From NCBI GenBank assembly GCA_963791805.1, contig CAWBTU010000004.1:620001-684000 (forward strand): a stretch of DNA of 64,000 nucleotides, in the 5' to 3' direction. How positions within the stretch are numbered: the stretch's first letter is position 1; the number at the start of each line of letters is the position of its first letter. Below the pieces are notes generated by a model, which made no database searches, had not been told where the DNA came from, and worked only from the letters and a program-made list of their open reading frames with translations. Positions 1-9,225 of the stretch are shown piece after piece. Source of the DNA: JACMJL01 sp963791805. Lineage in GTDB: Bacteria > Bacillota > Clostridia > Clostridiales > Clostridiaceae. The position numbers were made by a program, and so were the translations under genes.

Positions 1-181
1 TTTTCTTGTCTTTATTTATCCTTTCAACAACTACATAGAAAATCCCAGCAGCTTTTAGCTTTAAAATATATGCTTTGGATAGTACTGTTCCATTTTTTAG
101 TAATATATTACCATAATTGTCCATCAAATCTTTTGCTAAAATATCTCCTTCGACTAAATCTCTTGTCAAAACTATCTCCAT
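1..181 (-). CDS. HD-GYP-type protein, N-terminal end (cut by window edge)
   Basis: Only the first 60 codons are present; the gene runs off the left edge. The start is chosen at an ATG preceded by AGGGGAAG. The visible residues read MEIVLTRDLVEGDILAKDL and then a GNILLKNGTVLS segment followed by YILKLKAAGI. This pattern (go-low, then a 'iLL..Gt.L....i..Lk..GI' stretch) is typical of the short N-terminal module in front of HD-GYP cyclic-di-GMP phosphodiesterases of Clostridia. The catalytic HD and GYP motifs would lie outside the window, so the assignment rests on the N-terminus only. Other proteins sharing this module cannot be excluded. Confidence 0.5.
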   Translation of the reverse strand, partial: MEIVLTRDLVEGDILAKDLMDNYGNILLKNGTVLSKAYILKLKAAGIFYVVVERINKDKK

Positions 182-339
182 TTTTGTATCTTCCCCTTAA
201 ACTCTTCTATGTATAACTATTCTATGAAGTTTTTCCTATTCCTTTAAATTTTAGCACTATTTCAAAAATAATTTTAGCAAACCTTCTATACTCTACTTCA
301 CGATAGTTTTAAAAACCATAGTATAAATTTCAGTTATTT

Positions 340-1323
340 TTATTTAACAATAAAAGCTGATGGCATACTTCTTGGGCCTGCAGAACTACATGGATGATTA
401 ATTATCTTACCATCTAGAACTAATTCTGTTGAAGCTCCTCCATCAAGATTGGCTGCATTATATGCCCCATGGTCAAGCATAATATCTTGAGCTTGCTTCA
501 ATGTGGCACCTAAACTAGATAATTGCCTTCCGTCAATAACAAGAAACATAATAGTTCCATTTTGCTTTTGTCCAATTAGGGTTCTTGGCTGCAACCCTTC
601 TCCTCCATTGCCTGACTTAATTAAGGGTTCTCCATTTACAATTAAAAATGGTCCAAAACAAGCGGCATCCCTAATTTTTTCCTTTTGCAATTCCTGAATT
701 GTATAATAACCTAATACTAAAATATTCTCTTGATTAATACCAATTATTTCATGCTTAACATTTAAATCTCCAAACAAAACTTTTCCATTTTCAACTAAAG
801 CCCCTTCCGGAGTTCCCCCATTACCTTGTCCATTTGTATCTGAAAATCCACCAGCATTAATTGCAGCTACTGCTTGATACTTTTCAGCTATTTCTGTAAG
901 TTTCATTCCACTAGTTCCTATATTCTTTGCTGTTCCAATTGAAACTCTTGAAGGATCTTCAATTTCTAATAAATAAGCTTTAAATTTATCTGTGCTAACA
1001 TTTGTTAACTTAATATCATCTGTCTTTTTATCAAGTTCCTTATTATCAGTGCTGTCCGGAATTGCTATTGCTGTTTTATCAGTTTTAGACTTAGTATCAT
1101 CTACTTTATTTTCTTTCATGATTTCATCGATTCGCCGAGAGCTTAAAAAGGTTTTTGCAATATATTGATGATTCAAAGTAGTCATTGAGGTTGTAACTAC
1201 CATATCTCTTATATTCTTAAATGGTCCATAAAATACCATAGGTACAGAAAACATGCAAAGTACTAGTCCTTGAATAATTATGAACAATACAAGATTTTTA
1301 ATTACTTTTAAGGTTTTTTTCAT
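340..1323 (-). CDS. phosphodiester glycosidase (NAGPA domain) protein, membrane-anchored
   Basis: About 327 residues. An N-terminal transmembrane anchor (roughly residues 8-28) is followed by a polar Ser/Thr/Lys/Asp-rich linker and a C-terminal NAGPA/DUF2233 domain of the kind found in exopolysaccharide-related phosphodiester glycosidases. Family marks visible: AAINAGGFSD, RTLIGQKQNGTIMFLVIDGR, and a terminal NLDGGASTELVLDG block. The preceding ATG two codons upstream (1329) sits only three bases from the AGGGG ribosome site, so the ATG at 1323 is preferred. It is a paralog of the protein at 6443-7474, with the same anchor and the same conserved 'HQYIAKTFLS..RI.EI' segment. It probably acts outside the membrane on cell-wall or surface glycan phosphodiesters; the substrate is unknown. 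Confidence 0.82.
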   Translation of the reverse strand: MKKTLKVIKNLVLFIIIQGLVLCMFSVPMVFYGPFKNIRDMVVTTSMTTLNHQYIAKTFLSSRRIDEIMKENKVDDTKSKTDKTAIAIPDSTDNKELDKKTDDIKLTNVSTDKFKAYLLEIEDPSRVSIGTAKNIGTSGMKLTEIAEKYQAVAAINAGGFSDTNGQGNGGTPEGALVENGKVLFGDLNVKHEIIGINQENILVLGYYTIQELQKEKIRDAACFGPFLIVNGEPLIKSGNGGEGLQPRTLIGQKQNGTIMFLVIDGRQLSSLGATLKQAQDIMLDHGAYNAANLDGGASTELVLDGKIINHPCSSAGPRSMPSAFIVK

Positions 1324-1374
1324 AGTCATATTCCCCTTTCATTAGGCTTTATTCTATCATATTTGACAAAAATT

Positions 1375-2115
1375 CTAAAGTAGCGCACCGTCAACCTTGA
1401 TAACCTGCCCAGTAATATAACTTGAATCCTCGCTAGCTAAAAATGCTACAAGCTTAGCTATATCCTCACCTTTTCCAAATTTCATCATAGGTATTTCTTT
1501 TACTAAGTTTTCCCTTTCGTCAAAGGTTAAAAAATTGTTCATATCTGTTTCTATAACTCCCGGTGAAATAGCATTAACTCTTATTCCAGATGTTCCAAGT
1601 TCTTTTGCTAATGCCATAGTAAAAGAGTTAACTCCTCCCTTTGAAGCTGAATATATTACCTCACAAGAAGCCCCTACATTACCCCAAATTGAAGAAATAC
1701 TAATTATACTACCTTTTCCCTCTTTTAACATATGTGGGATAACACCATGACTACAATTAAAAACTCCTTTTAGGTTAACATTTATTATATTATCAAAATC
1801 ATTTTCTTTCATATCCATAAGCAATCCTACTTGGGAAATACCCGCATTATTCACCAATATATCTATTTTACCAAATTTATTCACTATATTATCTATCATC
1901 TTATGAGCCTCTATAAAATGAGAAATATCACACTTATAAAGAAATGCTTCCCTTCCAGTAGCATTTATACAATTCAAAGTATTATTCGCTTCATTGTCAT
2001 CCTTACTATAATTAATAATAACTGTTGCTCCTAAAGAGGATAACTCCATGGCTATACTTTTTCCTATCCCTCTTGATGCTCCAGTTATTAAAGCAATTTT
2101 CCCTACTAAATTCAT
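1375..2115 (-). CDS. SDR-family oxidoreductase, EF-P 5-aminopentanone reductase-like
   Basis: A 246-residue short-chain dehydrogenase. The Rossmann nucleotide site is TGASRGIG near the N-terminus, NNAG is present, and the catalytic Ser..Tyr..Lys set appears in SISSIWG and YSASKGG. The segment SSIWGNVGASCEVIYSASK resembles the YmfI-type reductases that finish the 5-aminopentanol modification of elongation factor P in Firmicutes more than it resembles FabG of fatty acid synthesis. I infer that role with moderate confidence; FabG-like activity is the alternative. The longer open frame has an ATG 15 codons upstream, but the ATG at 2115 has AGGTGA at a proper distance and starts directly at the Rossmann fold. 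Confidence 0.8.
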   Translation of the reverse strand: MNLVGKIALITGASRGIGKSIAMELSSLGATVIINYSKDDNEANNTLNCINATGREAFLYKCDISHFIEAHKMIDNIVNKFGKIDILVNNAGISQVGLLMDMKENDFDNIINVNLKGVFNCSHGVIPHMLKEGKGSIISISSIWGNVGASCEVIYSASKGGVNSFTMALAKELGTSGIRVNAISPGVIETDMNNFLTFDERENLVKEIPMMKFGKGEDIAKLVAFLASEDSSYITGQVIKVDGALL

Positions 2116-2240
2116 AATTTCACCTATTCCTTGCGTTATTCTCACTAAAAATTTTATCACTAAACTTGTTGCATCTCAACTTTTTTAATAATGGATTTAC
2201 CTTTTTTCAATCAAGATGGTATTGAAATAAAGGAGGAAAA

Positions 2241-2263
2241 AAGCTGCGATTAATACGCAGCTT
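2241..2263 (-). terminator. rho-independent terminator
   Basis: Perfect 8-bp stem AAGCTGCG/CGCAGCTT around a 7-base loop, with A/T runs on both sides, so it can work in either direction. It lies just beyond the stop of the DUF3892 gene. Confidence 0.8.
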
Positions 2264-2266
2264 TTT

Positions 2267-2551
2267 TTATCTATGGTTACTGTTTCTAGCCTTCCAGCTT
2301 TCTTGAACTTCTATGTTCGGTAAGTTTTCAAGATTGTTGTTTGCATCATTATCTGGTAAGCTTCTTAAAAACTCTTCCCCATTTTTGGAGATTGCCACTG
2401 ATACTCCACTTATAGCTCCTTGTTTTGCCATCAAAACAGCTTGCTCTTTTGGAACTATTTCTCCATTATCAAGCTTATATGCATTAATTTCGCCCTTCTC
2501 ATCTCTTGAAACACTTTCAATGATATGCCCTAATGTTGGATCATAATACAT
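2267..2551 (-). CDS. DUF3892 domain protein
   Basis: A 94-residue soluble protein without signal peptide. The DUF3892 pattern is clear: an I-x-x-V-x-R-D-E-K-G-E-I start, then a YKLDNGEIVPKEQAVLMAKQ stretch, GAISGV, and a C-terminal FLRSLPDNDANNNLENLP. Function of the family is unknown. The start has a GGAGGAAT ribosome site. It is followed by its own terminator and is separate from trmB upstream by about 100 bases. Confidence 0.8.
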   Translation of the reverse strand: MYYDPTLGHIIESVSRDEKGEINAYKLDNGEIVPKEQAVLMAKQGAISGVSVAISKNGEEFLRSLPDNDANNNLENLPNIEVQESWKARNSNHR

Positions 2552-2655
2552 TTCTATTCCTCCTTAACAATAAGTATCCCATCTTTAGGATGCCACCCAA
2601 GAAGAAATTTATACCAAATTATTAAAATTAATAGTTTTATTTTTTTAATGGCTCT

Positions 2656-3294
2656 TTACTTCGTTAGTTTTCCCACCATAAACATAGTCTTCATTCCAAG
2701 TGAAGTAAATTTCATTTCATATTCTGTAACTATATTATCTTGGAAATCACTTTCATGTAGGTCGTATGTAATATACTTAATTTTAAACCCATTTTCCTTA
2801 AAATAATCTTGAGAAGCTTGGAAAAGATCTTCATTATCAGTCTTAAACCAAATTTCCCCTTCTGGCTTTAAGAATTTTTTATACTCATTCAAGAAGTTTG
2901 TATGTGTAAGCCTCCTTTTATTATGTCTATCTTTTGGCCATGGATTACAAAAATTAATATAAATCTTACTAATTTCATCTTTTTGAAATACACCTTCAAT
3001 AAAACTTATATTTAGTGGTATAATCCGTACATTTTTAAGTTCTAATTCCTCAATCTTTCTAGTAGTATATATCAGCACTTCATCCTTCAAATCAATACCT
3101 ATATAGTTAATATCTTTATTGTTAAGTGCTTTATCTGTAATGAATTTTCCTCTTCCACATCCTAATTCAAGATGTATTTCATTTTTATTTCCAAACTCTG
3201 TTGACCACTTGCCAATATACTCTTTTGGATCTGTAATAAAATAAGAAGCTTGCTCCATCTCAGGTCTTGCCCACCATTTTTTTCGTAATCTCAT
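2656..3294 (-). CDS. trmB: tRNA (guanine-N7)-methyltransferase
   Basis: A 212-residue Rossmann methyltransferase that places m7G at position 46 in the tRNA variable loop using S-adenosylmethionine. Seen in the sequence: the AdoMet-binding LELGCGRGKF, the acidic IGIDLKDE strand, and the TrmB signature NPWPKDRHNKRRL followed by a TDNEDLF motif. Length is normal for the family. The start has a strong AGGAGGAAATT ribosome site. The 190 bases between this gene and the next upstream gene hold only AT-rich sequence. Confidence 0.95.
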   Translation of the reverse strand: MRLRKKWWARPEMEQASYFITDPKEYIGKWSTEFGNKNEIHLELGCGRGKFITDKALNNKDINYIGIDLKDEVLIYTTRKIEELELKNVRIIPLNISFIEGVFQKDEISKIYINFCNPWPKDRHNKRRLTHTNFLNEYKKFLKPEGEIWFKTDNEDLFQASQDYFKENGFKIKYITYDLHESDFQDNIVTEYEMKFTSLGMKTMFMVGKLTK

Positions 3295-3484
3295 AATTTC
3301 CTCCTAGGTTAATTTTTTTCTTATTTCCTGGGTAATCCTATTTCTATAAACATATGAATAAAATAAATAGCAATGTAAAGTTCAATGAAAGATATTTATT
3401 ATAAATAAATTAATATCTTGTTCATAGGACAATTCCATTGCTATTCTCCTAATTATTATAGGTTAGTATGTAAGTGATACATAA

Positions 3485-4162
3485 TTACACAAGGGATTTT
3501 CCAATATGTAACAGCAATGAAGCTAATGCGTTACTAGGTATTCCTACTAAAATTGGACCCGCAAAGAAAATGAAAATAATTAATATAATAAACTGAGATC
3601 TATACATTTTATCAGCTACCCTATAGAAAAACTTGGGAGAGACATCTCTCATTATATAGAACCCATCTAGTCCAGGTATTGGTATAATATTGATTATAGC
3701 AAACATACAATTTATACCTATAGTGTAATTAATCACTAGTTCAACTAACAGCGGTACCCCAATATTAATTCCTGATGGTGGTTTTTGCATAGCTATAGTC
3801 CAGGCTGGTATCACATTTGTTATCGCAAGAACAGCATAGATAATAGCAAATAATATGGCCGTCCCCAAGTTTGAAATAATTCCCGATAGTCTAACCTTTA
3901 AGTCATCTTTGTAATAGTGCTTATAGGCACTGGGGTTGGTTTCCACTGGTTTTCCCCATCCAAATTGAAATAATAGAATCATTAAAAAACCCATTAAATC
4001 TACATGTGCTAAGGGATTTAAAGTTAATCTTCCCATAGCTCTAGGATTCTTATCACCTAATCTATCCGCAATTGCTGCCTGCGCAAATGAATGAACAGTA
4101 AACGCAATTAATATCGCCGGTACAATTAAAACTGTTTGTAACAACCATGCTCTAAAATTCAA
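3485..4162 (-). CDS. site-2 protease-like membrane protein lacking the HExxH residues
   Basis: A 225-residue membrane protein of the M50/site-2 protease family with five to six hydrophobic segments. In active members the first helix carries a zinc-binding HExxH. Here the corresponding position is FTVHSFAQA: His24 remains, but the catalytic Glu is Ser25 and the second His is Gln28. The second motif is kept (NIIPIPGLDG, Asp166), as is the characteristic GRLTLNPLAHVDLMGF segment. It therefore looks like a pseudoprotease, or uses a different chemistry. The TTG start is chosen because GAGGAGGAATTAAC precedes it. Nothing in the neighbourhood suggests a partner. Confidence 0.85.
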   Translation of the reverse strand: MNFRAWLLQTVLIVPAILIAFTVHSFAQAAIADRLGDKNPRAMGRLTLNPLAHVDLMGFLMILLFQFGWGKPVETNPSAYKHYYKDDLKVRLSGIISNLGTAILFAIIYAVLAITNVIPAWTIAMQKPPSGINIGVPLLVELVINYTIGINCMFAIINIIPIPGLDGFYIMRDVSPKFFYRVADKMYRSQFIILIIFIFFAGPILVGIPSNALASLLLHIGKSLV

Positions 4163-4271
4163 GTTAATTCCTCCTCAAAACGAAACGTAAATACGCATTA
4201 GTAAAGACAATTATATCATAAATTATTTCAAGTGGCATCAAAAGTTTTTAAAATGTTTATTTTTATAAACC

Positions 4272-5321
4272 TTAATGTTTATTTTTTGTAATTTCATTAA
4301 ACTTGGTCAGAGTAATAATTCCATCTTCAATTGATGCAATTCCTTTATCATACATTGTTTTAAAGATACCGGGATACTCAGTTTTTATCCCAGAATTCAC
4401 CTCAGTTACAATTCCATTAAGGTTATCATTAACGTATATTTTACCCTCTTGAGAAATGTATAAATTATTAATATTCACCGCAGTTGTTAATTCTCTAGAG
4501 CTCCATTTATATTCATTTCCTATGGCAATTCCCCAATAGATTTTATTAACGCATTCATTATTGATTTCTCCAACATAAATATTACCAAGGTTGTCGGTAC
4601 CTAGAATAGAGGGATTCTTAACCTGAGGAATACTCACTGCTACATCATTTACTGTCTTAATATTTTTACCTACTAAATCTTCGAAGTACAAATTATCATT
4701 ATTAGTTGCTATTCCTATGTTTCCAATGCCCATACGATCTATTTGAGTCTTATTTATAGAAGTCATATTCTCAAGATTATAAATTGCAACTCTCTGTCCA
4801 GGTTTCAAAATCTTAGCATAGATAACATTAGATAATGTAGATATTGCTATATCAGTAACTTGACAGTTTATGCTATATTCTTGAATAAATACAGAGTTAT
4901 TAAGCTTTTTTCCCCTGACTTCTTCCGAAACCTTAGTAACAGCATTATAAAAATGAAATTTAATTGCTACACCATTACTATTAGGCATTTTATCAGCGAA
5001 AATAATCCTGTTACTGTCAGGAAGCCATTTATAGAATGATACTGTAGCTCCCTCCTGAATTTTAGCTTTGTTTACTGTACCAAGCATAGTATCAATTATA
5101 TAAAGCCCATTACTATCCATATACGATATATACTTGCCATCAAATGAAACTTTAAATTGTTTTGTATTTTCGCTTGCCTTAATTTTTGCATGTTTTTGAC
5201 TTGTAACATTGCGAACAACAGTATCAGATGCAAAATAATATTTTTCTAAATATAATAGAACTGAAGTTTGAATAATAATCGCAACTAAAACAAAAACGAC
5301 TATTTTTTTTAATACTCTCAC
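4272..5321 (-). CDS. membrane-anchored propeller-like protein, paralog A
   Basis: A 349-residue protein with a GTG start behind AAAGGGGATTT. One N-terminal transmembrane anchor (about residues 8-27, ending VLLYLEKYYFASD) puts the rest outside the membrane. The outer part is rich in short beta-strand-like units with repeated 'FDGKYISYMDSNGLYIID'-type segments, resembling TolB/WD40-like propellers, but no catalytic motif is visible. It is clearly paralogous to the next gene (same anchor, same 'FQVSFDGKFISY' and C-terminal 'DKGI.S..D.I' segments). Both genes lie between two NAGPA-domain paralogs, which suggests a shared role at the cell surface. Function unknown. Confidence 0.75.
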   Translation of the reverse strand: MRVLKKIVVFVLVAIIIQTSVLLYLEKYYFASDTVVRNVTSQKHAKIKASENTKQFKVSFDGKYISYMDSNGLYIIDTMLGTVNKAKIQEGATVSFYKWLPDSNRIIFADKMPNSNGVAIKFHFYNAVTKVSEEVRGKKLNNSVFIQEYSINCQVTDIAISTLSNVIYAKILKPGQRVAIYNLENMTSINKTQIDRMGIGNIGIATNNDNLYFEDLVGKNIKTVNDVAVSIPQVKNPSILGTDNLGNIYVGEINNECVNKIYWGIAIGNEYKWSSRELTTAVNINNLYISQEGKIYVNDNLNGIVTEVNSGIKTEYPGIFKTMYDKGIASIEDGIITLTKFNEITKNKH

Positions 5322-5357
5322 AACTAAATCCCCTTTATCCTCTGTATCAATTATCTT

Positions 5358-6416
5358 TTAATTGGTAAACTCAATTTTTGAAACAATTACATCATCTTTA
5401 AGTGAAATAATACCTTTGTCAAAAAATTTCACAAATTTACCCTCATAGCTATATTTCTTATTAGTGTTTAGCTCTTTAACAATACCTGCTAACCTATTAT
5501 TAATGTAAATTCTACCTTCAAGTGAAACATAAATATCATTCTTATCATATGGTTCATCTAAAGCTACAGACTTCCACTTACCGAAAGCTTCATTTGATTT
5601 TCCATAAAATAATTTATAAACTTTATTATTCTTTATTGCTCCTACGTAAATTAGTCCATTTGTATCTACTGTGAATTCACAAAAGCTATTGGTGTTTTCA
5701 ATTTCTATTGGATTTGTATCTTTTCCAATATAAACTCCATTAGTTCCGCCAATCTCATAAACAATTTTATCTTCTTGCTTAATAATGCACATTTTATCAA
5801 TATTGGTACTAATATAGCTTAATTTTTCAATTGGCATTGATACATCTAATCTGTAGACATATGATACATTTTTACTAACTGTTATTTTAGGATAGAAAAT
5901 TGTATTCATCGTATTAAAAATTATATCACTAATTTCAGCATTTTCATCTGGTAACTTTATTAATACGTCTCTATTATTTACAAAATCTTTAGTTTCAACT
6001 TTAATACTATCCTTAACATCATATGAATAAAACCTAACGGTACTACCATTATCAACAATTTGCGTTTCTGCAATAATTATTATATCTCTATCATCAATCC
6101 ATTTATAAATTGACTTTACTGATTTCACATCTATACTGATTTCTTTTTTTTCATTTGTTCTTATGTTTTCAATTATCAAAACACTACCTTCATAATAAGA
6201 TATGAATTTTCCATCAAAGGAGACTTGAAAGTCTTTACAATCTGTTGGCAATTTTATTTCTTTACTAGGTGTTGATTTAGTTTTTTTAATATTAACATCT
6301 TTATATATTATGTTTTTTTCATCGGCAAAGTAGTATTTATTTAAATACAATAAAAGAACTGTCTGCAATGATAGTGATATTAGTATCCAAATCAAAATAG
6401 TCCTTACAATTTTCAT
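5358..6416 (-). CDS. membrane-anchored propeller-like protein, paralog B
   Basis: A 352-residue paralog of the downstream gene, 36 bases apart and in the same orientation. It starts at ATG after CGGAGGTCAAA. The N-terminal anchor ends VLLLYLNKYYFADE; the outer part is strand-rich, with segments such as FQVSFDGKFISYYEG and IYINNRLAGIVKELNT that align with paralog A. No enzyme motif is visible. It lies 26 bases downstream of the NAGPA protein gene at 6443-7474, so the three genes probably form one transcript. I do not recognise a named family; a propeller-like binding or sensing role is inferred only from the strand pattern. Confidence 0.75.
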   Translation of the reverse strand: MKIVRTILIWILISLSLQTVLLLYLNKYYFADEKNIIYKDVNIKKTKSTPSKEIKLPTDCKDFQVSFDGKFISYYEGSVLIIENIRTNEKKEISIDVKSVKSIYKWIDDRDIIIIAETQIVDNGSTVRFYSYDVKDSIKVETKDFVNNRDVLIKLPDENAEISDIIFNTMNTIFYPKITVSKNVSYVYRLDVSMPIEKLSYISTNIDKMCIIKQEDKIVYEIGGTNGVYIGKDTNPIEIENTNSFCEFTVDTNGLIYVGAIKNNKVYKLFYGKSNEAFGKWKSVALDEPYDKNDIYVSLEGRIYINNRLAGIVKELNTNKKYSYEGKFVKFFDKGIISLKDDVIVSKIEFTN

Positions 6417-6442
6417 TTTGACCTCCGTTTAAGTGCCCTTTT

Positions 6443-7474
6443 CTATGGTTCAACATATATGATAGTTGGCATACTCCTTTCGCCTAAAGCGTTGCTTGGG
6501 GTATTAATAACCTCTCCATTATAGTACATAGTTGTGGATGCTCCACCATCTAAACACATTGCATTTATTGCACCAAGTTCTATCATTATATCCTGGATAT
6601 CTTTTAATGTAGCACCAAGTTCTAGTCCTCTTCTCCCATCAATAGCTAAAAAAATTATACTGCCATCAGCCTTCTGTCCAATTACGCTTCGAGGATTAGC
6701 ACCTTGCAAAGAGTACTCAGAAATATGTGGATTTCCATTTACAATTAGTGTTGGACTGAAACTCAATGCTTCTTTTACATTTAAATTTTCTAAATCATTA
6801 ATGCTATAAGGACCACCAACAACTAAATGACCATCTCCAGTAATACCCATTATACAAGATTGCTTTTCATTTTTGTTTACATTCCCAGTAGGATATACTA
6901 CATTTCCTTGTGACATAACAATTCCTGTAGGGATTGCACCTACTCCTGACCCTATTTTGCCATCTGGAGAAATATCATTAAATCCACCACCATTAATTGC
7001 TGCAACAGCTTTATATCTCTCAGCCATTTTACTTGTTCTTTCGCCCTCAGCACCAAGTTTTGCAGAATAACCTACCTTGACTTTTGATGGATTACTAATA
7101 ATTAGTGCCTTCCCATGAAATTTTCTCCCTTTAATTTCTTTTAGCTCTATATCATCATTTTTAGAATTAATTACAACTTCACTTGAACTTATATTAGTAT
7201 TTGTGTCCTTCACTGAATTATTTTTCATAGTCTCCTTTGCTTCTTCTGCTAATATCTCTTTGATTCTTTTATCAGATAAAAAAGTTTTAGCAATATATTG
7301 ATGCGAATATGTAGCCATGGAAGTACCAACCATTACATTTCTTACTTTTTCATAGGGTCCATAGAATACTTGTAATGGAAAAGTAATTAACGTAAAAAGA
7401 ATTTGAAAAATAATAAAAAAAAGAAATTTCTTATATGAAAATTTCCTTTTCTTTTTAGTTTTTTTATTATCCAT
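6443..7474 (-). CDS. phosphodiester glycosidase (NAGPA domain) protein, second copy
   Basis: A 343-residue paralog of the protein at 340-1323. It has a Lys-rich N-terminus, one transmembrane anchor (about residues 15-35), the conserved HQYIAKTFLSDKRIKEIL segment, a polar linker and the NAGPA domain. Domain marks: AAINGGGFNDISPDG, NPRSVIGQKADGSIIFLAID and CLDGGASTTMYYNGEV at the C-terminus. Start behind AGGAGCGATAAATAC. As first gene of a likely three-gene operon with the two propeller-like proteins, it may act on surface glycans in partnership with them (inference). Confidence 0.85.
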   Translation of the reverse strand: MDNKKTKKKRKFSYKKFLFFIIFQILFTLITFPLQVFYGPYEKVRNVMVGTSMATYSHQYIAKTFLSDKRIKEILAEEAKETMKNNSVKDTNTNISSSEVVINSKNDDIELKEIKGRKFHGKALIISNPSKVKVGYSAKLGAEGERTSKMAERYKAVAAINGGGFNDISPDGKIGSGVGAIPTGIVMSQGNVVYPTGNVNKNEKQSCIMGITGDGHLVVGGPYSINDLENLNVKEALSFSPTLIVNGNPHISEYSLQGANPRSVIGQKADGSIIFLAIDGRRGLELGATLKDIQDIMIELGAINAMCLDGGASTTMYYNGEVINTPSNALGERSMPTIIYVEP

Positions 7475-7624
7475 GTATTTATCGCTCCTATAGTTTGTGC
7501 TATTTTCTTTTTAGGCAACATCTATCTTCATATACACCTATTTTTATCCATATTGTACAATTAATTTTAATGTTATTGTTAAATGTAGTCAAGCTTTTTA
7601 ACCAATTGTTCATAAAATAATAAC

Positions 7625-8992
7625 TCACAATCTTTTAGAGCTCTCATAGGCAAGTGCAGATCTTTCACATTCATCGTATTTCAATGTTACTTGATAACAA
7701 AGCTCGCTTCCCTTCATTTTCTCTGATGCATAACATAATCCATTTGATCTAGAATCTAAAAAAGGATGATCTATCTGTTCAGGATCTCCGATTAAAATCA
7801 ATTTTGTACCATTACCAACCCTTGTGATTATTGCTTTTACTTGTTTGGGTGAGAGATTTTGTGCTTCATCAATAATAACCCAGTTTTTAACTATTGATCT
7901 TCCTCTAAGAAATGCAACTGCTTCAGTTGTAATAATTCTTCTATCAAATAGCTCCTTAATTTTATCAGCTAAATCTTTTTCATTTTTGTATCTTTCCGAT
8001 TCATCAGAATCTAAAAGAACCTCAAGATTATCAAATACTGGTCTCATAAACGGTAAAATTTTTTCTTGTTCAGTCCCAGGTAGAAACCCAATTTCTTCAT
8101 CCATTGTAACGTTAGGTCTACAAAAAAGTATTCTTCTATAAGTATTATCTTCTTCAATAGTTTTTTGTAGTCCTACAGCAATAGAGAAAAGTGTCTTTGC
8201 AGTGCCCGCTGGTCCTTTTACAATTACAAGAGGGGCTTTACTAGCATCTGTATATAACGCTTCAAGCATAAACTTTTGCCCTACATTCCTTGCAGATATC
8301 CCTAAAGGTTTCATATCTTTATATAAAAGAGGAACCATTTTTTCACCATCAAATCTTCCTAATGCACTTTGTTTAATATTATCAACCGATCGCAAAATAA
8401 TAAACTGATTTAAAAATATTTCTTGGACACCAAAATCATTACTGCAAATCTTAATTAAATCTTTGTAATTAAGATACTTCTCCTGATAAAATTTTGTGAT
8501 GTTTTCACTAGAACTGTATAATTCTATTCTTCCAGTATATTGGTTGTCATATTCAGGTACTAATTTTTCATAAAAATCATCAACTTCAATATTTACTATA
8601 TCTGCTTTAATTCTTTCAAAAATATCCTTTGTGATAAGACGAACATCCTGCCCTTGTTGCTTCAACGCCTTACAAATCTGAAGTATTCTATTATCAGCTT
8701 TAATCTTATCCCATGTTGATGGTATTTCAGTATCGAAATGATTCATTTCTACCCTCAACTTGCCACCTTCAGGTAACTCAACGCCCTCCACAAGTTTGCC
8801 TTGTTTACGAATATTGTCTAGTATTCTCGCTGCATGCCTTGCATTTGCACCTAAATCACTTTTATCCTTTTTAAAAGAATCTAACTCCTCTAGGACAACC
8901 TCTGGTATCACAACCTCTCCATCTCCAAAAGATAGCATTGCAGTTGGCGAGTAGAGAATTACATTTGTATCCAAAACATATGTTTTATTCAT
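7625..8992 (-). CDS. PIN-PhoH family ATPase (YlaK-like)
   Basis: A 455-residue two-domain protein. The N-terminal PIN domain (about residues 1-135) begins TYVLDTNVILYSP and contains the acidic residues of PIN ribonucleases (D8, E35/E36, D39, then D122-type). The C-terminal PhoH P-loop ATPase starts near residue 235, with GPAGTAKT as Walker A, VIIDEAQN as Walker B, and LIGDPEQID following. PIN-PhoH fusions are proposed RNA-directed helicase/nucleases, some in toxin-antitoxin-like units; here there is no small partner gene, so it is the standalone housekeeping type. ATG start behind AGGGGGATTTGGT. Confidence 0.9.
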   Translation of the reverse strand: MNKTYVLDTNVILYSPTAMLSFGDGEVVIPEVVLEELDSFKKDKSDLGANARHAARILDNIRKQGKLVEGVELPEGGKLRVEMNHFDTEIPSTWDKIKADNRILQICKALKQQGQDVRLITKDIFERIKADIVNIEVDDFYEKLVPEYDNQYTGRIELYSSSENITKFYQEKYLNYKDLIKICSNDFGVQEIFLNQFIILRSVDNIKQSALGRFDGEKMVPLLYKDMKPLGISARNVGQKFMLEALYTDASKAPLVIVKGPAGTAKTLFSIAVGLQKTIEEDNTYRRILFCRPNVTMDEEIGFLPGTEQEKILPFMRPVFDNLEVLLDSDESERYKNEKDLADKIKELFDRRIITTEAVAFLRGRSIVKNWVIIDEAQNLSPKQVKAIITRVGNGTKLILIGDPEQIDHPFLDSRSNGLCYASEKMKGSELCYQVTLKYDECERSALAYESSKRL

Positions 8993-9167
8993 ACCAAATC
9001 CCCCTCTCAGTATATTATATTAAGATTAATCAAGTATTAGAAATTCTCTCAAAAAAAATACACTTTACCTTAGTATTAAATTTGTACTATCTCCTAATTA
9101 ATAAGCTTTGACTTAGAATATAAAAAGTAATATAATATATAATTAGGGATTGCGTTAATAATAATAA

Positions 9168-9196
9168 TTGACGAATGATAATATTTATTATATAAT
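9168..9196 (+). promoter_or_regulatory. perR promoter with overlapping PerR-box-like palindrome
   Basis: TTGACG (9168-9173) and TATAAT (9191-9196) are separated by exactly 17 bases, a near-consensus sigma-A promoter. The spacer and the first -10 base hold the imperfect palindrome ATAATATTTATTAT (9178-9191, 12 of 14 positions symmetric). It resembles the PerR/Fur-type box and sits where binding would block RNA polymerase. Autoregulation by the gene product downstream is inferred. Confidence 0.65.
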
Positions 9197-9225
9197 AAAA
9201 TTAATCAACTAAAAGGATGGTGTTT

